From: an uncultured Eubacteriales bacterium
GTDB lineage: Bacteria > Bacillota > Clostridia > Oscillospirales > Oscillospiraceae
Assembly (NCBI GenBank): GCA_900549865.1
Contig: URPU01000040.1
Coordinates: 1 to 20,472, forward strand
Direction: 5' to 3'
Length of the DNA: 20,472 nt
A program made the position numbers and the translations under genes. Below are positions 1 to 7,766 of the stretch, piece by piece (within the stretch, counting starts at the first letter, position 1; every line of letters begins with the position of its first letter). The notes beneath the pieces are model-generated. The model searched no databases and was not told the DNA's origin. It saw only the letters and a list, made by a program, of their open reading frames with translations.

Positions 1-43
1 ATATCTACTGTACAATTTGTACCCCCTCCGTGTCCATTTTTAG

Positions 44-91
44 CTTACCACTTCAGGCTTACGCCGAGCCACCTCCCTTTTCAAGGGAGGC
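44..91. repeat. palindromic intergenic element downstream of tdk
   Basis: The non-coding stretch downstream of the thymidine kinase gene contains an 8-bp perfect inverted repeat, CCTCCCTT/AAGGGAGG (72-79 and 83-90, TTC loop). Next to it is a second small inverted repeat, GGCT/AGCC (about 49-69). Read leftward, this resembles the short palindromic elements often scattered between genes of gut Clostridia; that likeness is from memory. No T-tract follows on the minus strand, so it is not an obvious terminator. The first 135 bases hold no other supportable feature. Confidence 0.4.
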
Positions 92-135
92 CATGAGTCT
101 GCGCTGTATATTCGCCTTTCGGCTGTGACTATCGT

Positions 136-714
136 TCACCCGCGCTGGGCGCGTATTTTTTCCTTCCAGCACTTGTGGCACATGGCGATGTAGCTGTCGT
201 TCCCGCCGAGGAAAACCTGATCCCCCTGCGTGACGACACGCCCCGTCTCGTCGATGCGGGCGTTGACTGTGGCCTTTCTGCCGCAGGCGCACACCGTCTT
301 TATCTCCGTCAGTGAGTCCGCCAGCTCCAGCAGCCGCTGTGAGCCGGGGAAAAGGTGCGTCAGAAAGTCCGTGCGCAGCCCGAAGCACAGCACCGGCAGA
401 TCCTCGTCGTCCACCAGCGCGCGAAGCTGCTCTATCTGCTCCCCGGTGAAGAACTGCGCCTCGTCGGCGATGATGACGTCGTGCTTCCCCGCGGCGTGGT
501 ATTCGTCCTCGATGTTCTGCTCCGGCGTGATTATCTGCGCCTTGCATTCCAGTCCTATGCGGCTTTTTATCACGTCCGCGCCGTCGCGCGTGTCGATGCT
601 GGGCTTTATCAGCCACACCGTCATGCCCAGTTCCTCATAGTTGAACTTCGTTATCAGCGCCTGCGCCGACTTGGACGAGCCCATCGCCCCGTATTTGAAA
701 TAAAGCTTTGCCAT
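136..714 (-). CDS. tdk: thymidine kinase (type II)
   Basis: A 192-residue protein of normal length for type II thymidine kinases, which phosphorylate thymidine (and deoxyuridine) with ATP in the cytoplasm. Visible features are the N-terminal P-loop region GAMGSSKSAQAL (residues 9-20), the Walker B-like DEAQFF (84-89), FGLRTDF (111-117), and four zinc-binding cysteines as CAC and CHKC (residues 142, 144, 179, 182) around the lasso loop. The P-loop reads SKS where many family members have GKS. The start is supported by GGAGG five bases upstream. It lies 13 nt after uridine kinase on the same strand, so the two are probably co-transcribed from the promoter near 1411-1439. The call is secure. Confidence 0.96.
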   Translation of the reverse strand: MAKLYFKYGAMGSSKSAQALITKFNYEELGMTVWLIKPSIDTRDGADVIKSRIGLECKAQIITPEQNIEDEYHAAGKHDVIIADEAQFFTGEQIEQLRALVDDEDLPVLCFGLRTDFLTHLFPGSQRLLELADSLTEIKTVCACGRKATVNARIDETGRVVTQGDQVFLGGNDSYIAMCHKCWKEKIRAQRG

Positions 715-727
715 ATGTCCTCCGCCG

Positions 728-1345
728 TTACTGCTCCAGATGCGCGCGCACGCGCTCTATCACCATTTCCATCGCAACCTGATTATGCCCGCCCTCGGGG
801 ATTATTATGTCCGCGCGGCGCTTCGACGGCTCGACGAACTGTTCATGCATGGGCTTGACGGTGGTGAGATACTGGTTTATCACGCTGTCAAGACTGCGGC
901 CCCTGTCGCGCACGTCGCGTATGATGCGCCGCAGTATGCGCACGTCGGCATCCGTGTCCACGTATATCTTTATGTCCATCTGCCGGCACAGCTCCGGACT
1001 CTGGAATATAAGTATCCCCTCCACTATTATCACGCGCGCAGGCTCCACGGTGATGGTCTTGTCTGTGCGGTCGTGTATGGAGTAATCGTATACCGGGCAC
1101 TTGACGGCGTGCCCCTGCTTCAATTCGCGCAGGGCGTCTATCAGCATTTCCGTGTCAAAGGCGTCCGGATGGTCGTAATTGAGCTTCGCGCGCTCCTCAT
1201 ACGGCATATCGTGGTGCGCCTTATAGTAGTTGTCGTGGTTTATCACCGACACGTCGCCCTCAAAGCGCTGCATCAGCTTTCTTGTGATGGTGGTTTTCCC
1301 GCTGCCGGTCCCCCCGGCTATGCCGACTATCATAACGTCGCTCAT
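728..1345 (-). CDS. udk: uridine kinase (uridine/cytidine kinase)
   Basis: A 205-residue P-loop kinase that converts uridine and cytidine to UMP and CMP in pyrimidine salvage. The Walker A motif GGTGSGKTT (residues 11-19) opens the protein. It is followed by the family segments NHDNYYKAHHDMPYEER, NYDHPDAFD, and the lid and base-binding part around VILVEGILIF-like residues (VIIVEGILIF, about 105-114). Length and order match bacterial Udk. It is the first gene of a leftward pair with tdk. Its divergent neighbour deoD acts on purine nucleosides, so both arms of the intergenic region serve nucleoside salvage. Confidence 0.96.
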   Translation of the reverse strand: MSDVMIVGIAGGTGSGKTTITRKLMQRFEGDVSVINHDNYYKAHHDMPYEERAKLNYDHPDAFDTEMLIDALRELKQGHAVKCPVYDYSIHDRTDKTITVEPARVIIVEGILIFQSPELCRQMDIKIYVDTDADVRILRRIIRDVRDRGRSLDSVINQYLTTVKPMHEQFVEPSKRRADIIIPEGGHNQVAMEMVIERVRAHLEQ

Positions 1346-1410
1346 CCTGTGTGCGCCCTCCCGCTGTCATTTTTCGCCGCCCGTGCGCGGCATTCGTCTT
1401 TATTCGATTT

Positions 1411-1439
1411 ATAATAACACATATCCCCCGCCGTTTCAA
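1411..1439 (-). promoter_or_regulatory. promoter of udk-tdk
   Basis: On the minus strand, TTGAAA (1439-1434) and TATTAT (1416-1411) are separated by exactly 17 nt. The predicted start is near 1404, about 60 nt before the udk start codon. The -35 box is one base away from the -35 box of the divergent deoD promoter. Confidence 0.7.
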
Positions 1440-1440
1440 T

Positions 1441-1469
1441 TTGACTTTTTACATTTAATCTAATATAAT
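1441..1469 (+). promoter_or_regulatory. promoter of deoD
   Basis: TTGACT (1441-1446), a 17-nt spacer, and TATAAT (1464-1469) form a near-consensus housekeeping promoter in an AT-rich gap. The predicted start is near 1476, giving a leader of about 40 nt with GGAGG (1503-1507) before the deoD start. Confidence 0.8.
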
Positions 1470-1514
1470 ACAAAAAAGATTTAAAAACTAAAATCACATT
1501 TTTGGAGGTCATCT

Positions 1515-2243
1515 ATGTCTATTCCCACTCCCCATATAAACGCAAAGCCCGGCGAGATCGCCAAGTCCGTGCTCATGCCCGGCGACCCGCTGCGCGCGAA
1601 GTTCATCGCCGACACCTTCCTCACCGATGCCGTGCTCGTCAACAACGTCCGCGGCGTGCAGGGGCACACCGGCACGTGGAAGGGCGTTCCCGTGACGGTC
1701 ATGGCCTCCGGCATGGGTATGCCCGCCATCGGCATCTACAGCTGGGAGCTTTTCAGCGAGTACGGCGTGGACAACATCATCCGCATCGGCTCCGCCGGGG
1801 CGCTTCAGGACGAGCTGAAGCTCATGGACATCGTCGCCGGTCAGGGCGCGTGCACCAACTCCGGCTATATCGACAATTTCCAGCTCGACGGGACCTTCGC
1901 CCCCATCGCGGATTACACGCTGCTTTCCAAGGCCGTTGAAAGCGCGAAGGAGCACGGCGTGGACATGAAGGTCGGCAACATCCTCTCCTCGGACAACTTC
2001 TACTCCCCCGCCGGCTGCGACAGGAACGGCAAATGGCGCGACATGGGCGTGCTCGCGGTCGAGATGGAGGCCGCCTCGCTCTACGCCAACGCCGCCTATT
2101 TCAAAAAGCGCGCCCTGTGCATCTGCACCATATCCGACCACCTCTACCGCAGCGATTACCTCACCGCGGAGGAGAGGCAGACCTCCTTCCGCCAGATGAT
2201 GGAGATAGCGCTGGACACGGCCGTGAAAATGGCGGCGCTTTAA
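1515..2243 (+). CDS. deoD: purine-nucleoside phosphorylase, DeoD type
   Basis: A 242-residue hexameric-type (PNP-I) purine nucleoside phosphorylase, which splits purine (deoxy)nucleosides with phosphate into free base and (deoxy)ribose-1-phosphate. The sequence follows E. coli DeoD closely. It has TPHINAKPGEIA at the N-terminus, the phosphate-binding GDPLRAKFIADTF (residues 23-35), NNVRGVQGHTGTWKG, the ribose-binding VEMEAASLY, and the catalytic Ser-Asp-His segment ISDHLYRSDYLTAEERQTSF near the C-terminus. The start follows GGAGG with a 6-nt gap. The downstream gene encodes a BMP lipoprotein of the type that binds nucleosides, so import and phosphorolysis are probably linked. Confidence 0.97.
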   Translation: MSIPTPHINAKPGEIAKSVLMPGDPLRAKFIADTFLTDAVLVNNVRGVQGHTGTWKGVPVTVMASGMGMPAIGIYSWELFSEYGVDNIIRIGSAGALQDELKLMDIVAGQGACTNSGYIDNFQLDGTFAPIADYTLLSKAVESAKEHGVDMKVGNILSSDNFYSPAGCDRNGKWRDMGVLAVEMEAASLYANAAYFKKRALCICTISDHLYRSDYLTAEERQTSFRQMMEIALDTAVKMAAL

Positions 2244-2296
2244 GGCGGATCATGTGAAAAAGTTTTTAATTTTTCCGCGTTTTGCTTGAATTGTCC

Positions 2297-2325
2297 TTGA
2301 TTTGGAAGCATGTATCTGCTATAAT
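2297..2325 (+). promoter_or_regulatory. promoter of the BMP lipoprotein gene
   Basis: TTGATT (2297-2302), a 17-nt spacer, and TATAAT (2320-2325). The predicted start is near 2332. The leader then begins with an imperfect stem-loop (about 2330-2362: GTGCT pairing with AGCAC, ATG with CAT, GGG with CCC) before the ribosome binding site GGAGG at 2380-2384. The hairpin could stabilise the message or regulate it. It does not match a purine riboswitch core that I recognise. Confidence 0.75.
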
Positions 2326-2391
2326 TGTCGTGCTATGGGGTCAAGCCCCCTTGCATAAGCACATGTCAAAAATTTTTTTGGAGGAAAAATC

Positions 2392-3621
2392 ATGAAAAAG
2401 ATTCTCGCACTTGTTCTCGCACTGTGCATGGTCTTTGCTCTGTGCGCCTGCGGCCAGTCCGCTGCCCCCGCAGCGACCGAGGCCCCCGCAGCCGCGGAAG
2501 AGCCCGCCGCCGAAGCTCCCGCTGAGGAGACCCCGGCAGAGGAGACCGAAGCAGAGGAGACCGAAGCTCCCGCAGCCCTCTCCGCTGACGATATCGACGA
2601 CACCATGACTTCCGATGACGGCAAGTATGAAGTCGCTTTCGTCACCGACGTCGGCCAGCTGAAGGACAAGTCCTTCAACCAGGGCACTTTCGACGGCGTT
2701 AAGCTCTACGCTGCCGAGAACGGCCTGAGCTACAAGTACTACCAGCCCGCAAACGGCGATCAGGCGACTGATGACGACCGTTACGACGCAATGAAGGCCG
2801 CTGTTGACGGCGGCGCAAAGGTCGTTGTCTGCGCAGGCTTCCTGCAGGAGACCGCACTTAAGAAGGCTGCTGCTGAGTTCTCCGATGTCAGCTTCATCTT
2901 CATCGACGGCTACCCCGTTTCTGACGACGACGGCAACGCTCTCGCAAATGTTGCAGGCATCTCCTTCAAGGAAGAGCAGTGCGGCTACTTCGCCGGTTAC
3001 GCTGTTGTTAAGGAAGGCTACACCAAGCTCGGCTTCACCGGCGGCGGCGGCGGCACCAACCCGGCATGCTGCCGTTACGGCTACGGCTTCGTTGAGGGCG
3101 CAAATGCAGCAGCTGCTGAGATGGGCGTCAATGTCGAGGTCAACTACTCTTGGGAGTACGGCGCATCCTTCTCCCCCTCTCAGGAACTCCAGACCATGGC
3201 ATCCGGCTGGTACGAGACCGGCACTGAGGTCATCTTCTGCTGCGGCGGCAACATGTTCCAGTCTGTCTCCGCTGCTGCTTCCGCTAACGACGCATACGTT
3301 GTCGGCGTTGACGTTGACCAGTCCTTCAGCTCTGACACTGTTGTCACCTCCGCTATGAAGGGTCTTGCGGACGCCACCAAGTGGGCGATCGCAAAGGTCT
3401 ATGACGGCACCTGGTCCGACATCGGCGGCAAGGCCACCTCTCTGGGTGTTGAGGACAACGCTGTTGGCCTGCCCACCGCTACCTGGAGCATGACCAACTA
3501 CACCGTTGAAGAGTACGAAGACCTGTTCCAGAAGGTCGTTTCCGGTGAGCTCACCATCGATGCCGACTACGCGGCAAACCTCGAGCAGGATTGGAGCAAC
3601 CTCACTCTCAACATCATCTGA
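2392..3621 (+). CDS. BMP/PnrA-family nucleoside-binding lipoprotein
   Basis: A 409-residue lipoprotein expected to bind nucleosides outside the cell and hand them to the downstream ABC importer. It has a signal peptide with Lys2-Lys3, a hydrophobic core and the lipobox LCAC with the lipidated Cys at 20. A low-complexity Ala/Glu/Thr/Pro linker follows (about 22-62), then the BMP (periplasmic-binding type I) domain with VAFVTDVGQLKDKSFNQG, FIFIDGYPV, GGGGGTNPACCRYGYGF and VVGVDVDQS. Known family members bind purine or other nucleosides; the exact ligand here is not readable. Codon use favours GCT/GCA/GTT, unlike the GCC/GCG-rich neighbours, which suggests strong expression. It has its own promoter and terminator. 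Confidence 0.93.
   Translation: MKKILALVLALCMVFALCACGQSAAPAATEAPAAAEEPAAEAPAEETPAEETEAEETEAPAALSADDIDDTMTSDDGKYEVAFVTDVGQLKDKSFNQGTFDGVKLYAAENGLSYKYYQPANGDQATDDDRYDAMKAAVDGGAKVVVCAGFLQETALKKAAAEFSDVSFIFIDGYPVSDDDGNALANVAGISFKEEQCGYFAGYAVVKEGYTKLGFTGGGGGTNPACCRYGYGFVEGANAAAAEMGVNVEVNYSWEYGASFSPSQELQTMASGWYETGTEVIFCCGGNMFQSVSAAASANDAYVVGVDVDQSFSSDTVVTSAMKGLADATKWAIAKVYDGTWSDIGGKATSLGVEDNAVGLPTATWSMTNYTVEEYEDLFQKVVSGELTIDADYAANLEQDWSNLTLNII
2521..2565 (+). repeat. 15-bp tandem repeat in lipoprotein linker
   Basis: GCAGAGGAGACCGAA occurs twice head to tail (2536-2550 and 2551-2565), preceded by a diverged copy (2521-2535). Each unit encodes Ala-Glu-Glu-Thr-Glu/Pro. It is in frame and lies in the spacer between the lipid anchor and the binding domain, so copy-number change would only alter tether length. 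Confidence 0.85.
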
Positions 3622-3638
3622 TCATAATCTACGCACTA

Positions 3639-3669
3639 AAGAAGAGGGCTTTCGCTCTCTTCTTTTTTG
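3639..3669 (+). terminator. terminator after the BMP lipoprotein gene
   Basis: AAGAAGAGGGC (3639-3649) pairs with GCTCTCTTCTT (3654-3664) across a TTTC loop, with one G-U pair, followed directly by a T-tract. It separates the binding-protein gene from the transporter genes, which have their own promoter at 3689-3717. This is consistent with more binding protein than transporter being made. Confidence 0.88.
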
Positions 3670-3688
3670 CGCTTTTCTGGGTATTTTC

Positions 3689-3717
3689 TTGCAATTTGCT
3701 CTTTTTGACGTTATAAT
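3689..3717 (+). promoter_or_regulatory. promoter of the ABC importer operon
   Basis: TTGCAA (3689-3694), a 17-nt spacer and TATAAT (3712-3717) lie between the lipoprotein terminator and the ATPase gene, with a predicted start near 3724. Confidence 0.75.
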
Positions 3718-3772
3718 ATGAAATAGCTGTTTTTTATACGGACACGATGATAATAGGAAAGCAGGTGGCAGA

Positions 3773-5320
3773 ATGGAAAAATCCCCGGAATATGTAATAG
3801 AAATGTTGCATATTACCAAGGAATTCCCCGGTATCAAGGCCAATGACGACATTACTCTACAGCTCAAAAAAGGTGAGATCCACGCGCTGCTCGGTGAAAA
3901 CGGCGCGGGCAAGTCTACTCTCATGAGTGTTCTCTTCGGCCTGTATCAACCGGAGGCGGGTGAGATACGCAAGAACGGCGTGAAGGTTGAGATCAACGAC
4001 CCCAACGACGCGACCGCACTAAAGATCGGCATGGTGCACCAGCACTTTAAGCTGGTCGAGGTATTCACGGTTCTGGATAACATTATCCTCGGCGCGGAAA
4101 CGACAAAGCTCGGCTTCATCCAGAAGAAGGAGGCGCGCGCCAAGGTTCAGGCGCTGAGCGAGAAGTACGGCCTGCACGTCGATCTCGACGCGAAGGTAGA
4201 GGACATCACCGTCGGCATGCAGCAGCGTGTTGAGATCCTCAAGATGCTCTACCGCGATAATGAGATCCTTATATTTGACGAGCCTACCGCCGTCCTCACC
4301 CCGCAGGAGATAGACGAGCTTATGGCCACCATGCGCGAGTTTGCCAAGGAGGGCAAGAGCATTCTTTTCATCTCCCACAAGCTCAATGAGATCATGGAGG
4401 TCTCCGACCGCGTCACCGTCCTGCGTAAGGGCAAGTATGTCGGCACCGTCAACACCAGCGAGACGAACAAGCAGGAGCTGTCGAACATGATGGTCGGCCG
4501 CCCCGTGCAGCTTGAGGTCGTGAAGGATGAGGCAAAGCCCACGGACGAAGTTCTCCGTGTCGAGCATTTCTGTGTTCCCTCCCGCGTCCACAAGCGCAAT
4601 GCCGTGGACGACGTCAGCTTCTCCGTGCGCAAGGGTGAGATCGTCTGCATTGCCGGTATCGACGGCAATGGCCAGTCCGAGCTTATATACGGTCTGACCG
4701 GGCTTGACAGATCCTCCGGCGGCAGGGTCACGCTCTGCGGCGAGGACATCACTCATGCCTCCATTGCTCACCGCGGCAAAAACATGTCGCACATCCCCGA
4801 GGATCGTCATAAATATGGCCTCGTGCTCGACTTCACGCTGGAGCAGAATATGGTCCTTCAGCGCTTTCAGGAGCCGCAGTTTGAAAAGGCCGGTTTTATA
4901 AACAATGCCGCCGTGCGCGAGTACGCCGACGAGCTTATCGACAAGTTCGACGTCCGCTCCGGTCAGGGCGCGGTCACGGTTGCGCGCAGCATGTCCGGCG
5001 GCAACCAGCAGAAGGCCATCATCGCCCGTGAGATCGACCGCGACAAGCCGCTCATCGTCGCCGTTCAGCCGACCCGCGGCCTTGACGTCGGCGCAATAGA
5101 GTACATACACAGCCAGCTCGTCTCCGAGCGCGACAAGGGCAAGGCCGTCCTGCTCGTCAGCCTTGAGCTTGACGAGGTCATGAGCCTGTCCGACCGCATC
5201 CTCGTTATGTATGAGGGCAAGATCGTCGGGGAATTCGACCCGAAGAAAATCACCGTGCAGGAGCTCGGCCTTTACATGGCGGGCGCAAAGCGCGCGGAAA
5301 AGGAGGGTGAAGCGGTATGA
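3773..5320 (+). CDS. nucleoside/sugar-type ABC importer, tandem ATPase
   Basis: A 515-residue protein with two ABC nucleotide-binding domains, as in the CUT2/nucleoside importers (NupA/YufO, RbsA-like). Domain 1 has Walker A GENGAGKST (41-49), a degenerate signature TVGMQQRVEIL and Walker B ILIFDEPTAVLTPQE. Domain 2 has a degenerate Walker A, GNGQSEL without the Lys, typical of these tandem ATPases, then SMSGGNQQKAIIAREI and a Walker B-like VAVQPTRGLDVG with Gln in place of the usual Asp-Glu pair. It would power uptake of the ligand delivered by the upstream BMP lipoprotein. The ribosome binding site is modest (GCAGGTGG). The stop overlaps the next start by 4 nt (ATGA). Confidence 0.94.
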   Translation: MEKSPEYVIEMLHITKEFPGIKANDDITLQLKKGEIHALLGENGAGKSTLMSVLFGLYQPEAGEIRKNGVKVEINDPNDATALKIGMVHQHFKLVEVFTVLDNIILGAETTKLGFIQKKEARAKVQALSEKYGLHVDLDAKVEDITVGMQQRVEILKMLYRDNEILIFDEPTAVLTPQEIDELMATMREFAKEGKSILFISHKLNEIMEVSDRVTVLRKGKYVGTVNTSETNKQELSNMMVGRPVQLEVVKDEAKPTDEVLRVEHFCVPSRVHKRNAVDDVSFSVRKGEIVCIAGIDGNGQSELIYGLTGLDRSSGGRVTLCGEDITHASIAHRGKNMSHIPEDRHKYGLVLDFTLEQNMVLQRFQEPQFEKAGFINNAAVREYADELIDKFDVRSGQGAVTVARSMSGGNQQKAIIAREIDRDKPLIVAVQPTRGLDVGAIEYIHSQLVSERDKGKAVLLVSLELDEVMSLSDRILVMYEGKIVGEFDPKKITVQELGLYMAGAKRAEKEGEAV

Positions 5321-6561
5321 AAGAAAAGCTGTCCGCGTTCTACGCGAAGGACTCCACGCAGAAGGTCGTCGCGTCGCTGCTCTCCATTCTTATCGGCCTT
5401 GTCGTCGGCAGCCTTGTCATCCTCATCGTCGGCCTCACCAGCAAGAGCATTTCCACCAATGGCGCATGGGAAGGCATCCGCCTTATCTTCGCCGGTATAT
5501 TCAGCACCGGCCGTGACGCCTCCGGCGCGCTGAGCTGGGGCTTCAACCCCACGAGCGTCGGCAATATGCTCTTCCGCGCGACTCCGCTTATCATGACCGG
5601 CCTTTCCATCGCCGTTGCGTATAAGACAGGTCTGTTCAACATCGGCGCTCCCGGTCAGTATCTTATGGGCACCATGGTCTCCCTGATGCTCGCTCTCAGT
5701 CTCCCGACCGAGACGATGGGTGCTTTCCTCGTCTGGCTCATCGCTTTTCTCTGCGGTATGCTCGCCGGTGCGCTCTGGGGCGCGATTCCCGGCCTGCTCA
5801 AGGCCTTTCTGAATATAAACGAGGTTCTCGCCTGCATCATGACAAACTGGGTCGCGGCAAACCTCGTCACATGGCTCTTCGATATCAGCAGCTTTAAAAA
5901 CATGGCCGAGGGCACAAAGTCCGGCTATATCTATAAGACGACCTACAACGGCGTCGCCACGGCAAAGCTTGGCCTTGACAAGCTCTTCCCCGGCTCTCAG
6001 GTGAACGCCGGTATTCTCGTCGCAATTTTCTTTGCGGTGGTCATGTACATTCTTATCAACAAGACCACTCTCGGCTACCAGCTCAAGGCCTGCGGCTCCA
6101 ACCGCCACGCCGCGCGCTACGCCGGTATCAAGGACAAGCGCAACATCGTCCTGTCAATGGCCATCGCAGGCAGCATGGCCGGCGGCGGTGCGGCACTCTA
6201 CTACCTCTCCGGCAACACTGAGTTTTTCTGGAGCACCTATCAGTCCCTGCCCGCGACGGGCTTCAACGGCATCCCCGTTGCGCTGCTCGCGGTCAACAAT
6301 CCCATTGCTGTCATCTTCACCGCGATCTTCATGTCGATGCTTGATATCATCGGCCTTCAGCTTACGAACCTCACAGCGTATAACGAGTATATAACCGACG
6401 TTATCATCGCCGCGATAGTTTACCTCAGTGCTTTCGCCCTTGTTATCCGCATGATGATCGCCCCGAAAAAGAAGCGTTCCGTGGAGGTAGAAACGGAAGG
6501 TGCAGTCACCGCCGAAAAAGCGGACAGCGCAGACACTGAGAAAGGAGGCGACGAAGCATGA
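5317..6561 (+). CDS. nucleoside-type ABC importer permease 1
   Basis: A 414-residue BPD_transp_2-family permease (NupB/YufP/BmpC type) with about ten hydrophobic segments. Family segments include ATPLIMTGLSIAVAYKTGLFNIGAPGQYLMG and the cytoplasmic coupling region TLGYQLKACGSNRHAARYAGI, which contacts the ATPase. The C-terminus is a charged tail rich in Glu, Ala and Lys (about 390-414). The start overlaps the ATPase stop as ATGA and follows AAGGAGGGTGA. The stop in turn overlaps the next permease, so the two permeases and the ATPase are translationally coupled. It forms one half of the membrane channel. Confidence 0.94.
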   Translation: MKEKLSAFYAKDSTQKVVASLLSILIGLVVGSLVILIVGLTSKSISTNGAWEGIRLIFAGIFSTGRDASGALSWGFNPTSVGNMLFRATPLIMTGLSIAVAYKTGLFNIGAPGQYLMGTMVSLMLALSLPTETMGAFLVWLIAFLCGMLAGALWGAIPGLLKAFLNINEVLACIMTNWVAANLVTWLFDISSFKNMAEGTKSGYIYKTTYNGVATAKLGLDKLFPGSQVNAGILVAIFFAVVMYILINKTTLGYQLKACGSNRHAARYAGIKDKRNIVLSMAIAGSMAGGGAALYYLSGNTEFFWSTYQSLPATGFNGIPVALLAVNNPIAVIFTAIFMSMLDIIGLQLTNLTAYNEYITDVIIAAIVYLSAFALVIRMMIAPKKKRSVEVETEGAVTAEKADSADTEKGGDEA

Positions 6562-7589
6562 CATTCCTTATCCAGCAGACCATGCTTTTCGCGGTTCCCC
6601 TGATGATTGTCGCGCTCGCCGGTGTGTTCTCCGAGCGAAGCGGTATCATCAACCTCGCCCTCGAAGGTATAATGATCTTCGGCGCGTTTATCGGCGTCCT
6701 TGCCGTTTACCTTCTTCAGTCCAGTGAGGTCGTTCTTGCCGCAAGAGCCGCAAAGAACTGGGCGGCCCTTCAGGGCTATGAGCTGCTTGCGATGCTTGCC
6801 GCCGCCGTTATGGGCGCGGTGTTCTCGCTGCTGCTGTCCTTTGCGTCTATCAATCTCCGCGCTGACCAGACCATCGGCGGCACGGCGCTGAACATGCTTG
6901 CTCCGGCTCTCGTTCTGTTCTTCGTGCGCATCATCGCAAATCAGAACACTCTCCAGATGAGAGAGGGCGACGCGGCAAGCTGGTTCATGATAAAGAAGAC
7001 CACCCTCGGCTTTGAAAAGAATGCCGACCTCGGCTTTTTCGGCAACACCCTGCTGCACAAGGTCTATCTTGCAACATACGTGTGCATCCTCCTGTTTATC
7101 ATCCTGTCGATCATTCTTTATAAGACGAAGTTTGGTCTGCGTCTGCGCGCCTGCGGTGAAAATCCTCAGGCAGCCGACTCCCTCGGCATCAATGTCTATA
7201 AGATGCGCTACGCCGGTGTGTCGATCGGCGGCGCGCTCGCCGGTATGGGCGGCTTCGTTTACGCGCTTACGACCACCAACTGCACCTCCACAGGTGAGGT
7301 CGCGGGCTTCGGCTTCCTCGCTCTGGCCGTTATGATCTTCGGCAACTGGAAGCCCCTCAACATTGCGGGCGCGTCCATTCTCTTCGGCCTGTTCAAGTGC
7401 ATCGCCGCCTCCTACGCAAGCCTTGATATCAACGGCGACGGCGTCTATGCCCTTGCAAACATCGGCATCAGCCCGCACTTCTACCGTATGCTGCCCTATC
7501 TCATCACCATAATCGTCCTCGCCTTCACTTCCAAATCCTCCCGCGCGCCGAAGGCCGAAGGCATCCCATACGATAAGAGCACCAGATAA
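6558..7589 (+). CDS. nucleoside-type ABC importer permease 2
   Basis: A 343-residue BPD_transp_2-family permease (NupC/YufQ/BmpD type), the second half of the channel. It begins with the family pattern of a membrane helix and FSERSGIINLALEGIMIFGAF, and contains INLRADQTIGGTALNMLAPA and the ATPase-coupling segment KFGLRLRACGENPQAADSLGI. It overlaps the upstream permease by 4 nt and is preceded by AAAGGAGG. Its partners are the BMP lipoprotein (2392-3621), the ATPase and permease 1. The operon appears to end at the hairpin at 7599-7625. Confidence 0.94.
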   Translation: MTFLIQQTMLFAVPLMIVALAGVFSERSGIINLALEGIMIFGAFIGVLAVYLLQSSEVVLAARAAKNWAALQGYELLAMLAAAVMGAVFSLLLSFASINLRADQTIGGTALNMLAPALVLFFVRIIANQNTLQMREGDAASWFMIKKTTLGFEKNADLGFFGNTLLHKVYLATYVCILLFIILSIILYKTKFGLRLRACGENPQAADSLGINVYKMRYAGVSIGGALAGMGGFVYALTTTNCTSTGEVAGFGFLALAVMIFGNWKPLNIAGASILFGLFKCIAASYASLDINGDGVYALANIGISPHFYRMLPYLITIIVLAFTSKSSRAPKAEGIPYDKSTR

Positions 7590-7598
7590 TTTTTTCCC

Positions 7599-7625
7599 AC
7601 CCTGCCGCGTCCTCCGCGGCAGGGT
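7599..7625 (+). terminator. hairpin after the ABC importer operon
   Basis: ACCCTGCCGCG (7599-7609) pairs perfectly with CGCGGCAGGGT (7615-7625), an 11-bp GC-rich stem with a 5-nt loop, 9 nt after the permease stop. The downstream sequence is ATTGCATTA, so a proper U-tract is missing. It is probably a weak terminator or a processing and stability hairpin. Confidence 0.55.
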
Positions 7626-7652
7626 ATTGCATTATGCCGCATTTTTTGATAA

Positions 7653-7658
7653 TATAAT
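7653..7658 (+). promoter_or_regulatory. possible -10 box for psuG
   Basis: A consensus TATAAT lies about 110 nt before the psuG start in an AT-rich spot. No good -35 box sits at 16-18 nt; the nearest, TTGCAT at 7627-7632, is 20 nt away. psuG may be read partly from the ABC operon. Confidence 0.35.
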
Positions 7659-7766
7659 ATTTCACGGCAGCGGGCGCACCGCATCGGCGCACCGGCGGTG
7701 GGCCGTAGCATGATATATACGGCAGCATGCAGCTTTTTTATAAAACAGCAGAAAAGGAGCAGACAC

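Noticed and set aside
59..616. Leftward open frame overlapping thymidine kinase
   Set aside because: Low-complexity Arg/Gly/Ala translation in another frame of tdk; a by-product of GC-rich sequence.
2246..2280. Terminator directly after deoD (GCGGA ... TTTTTCCGC)
   Set aside because: Pairing is only AT-rich GAAAAA/TTTTTC with unmatched flanks and no T-tract after the GC part; too weak to call.
2244..2391. Purine riboswitch in the leader of the BMP lipoprotein gene
   Set aside because: The gene context would suit one, but I see no conserved purine riboswitch core (three-way junction with its two kissing loops); only a simple imperfect stem-loop.
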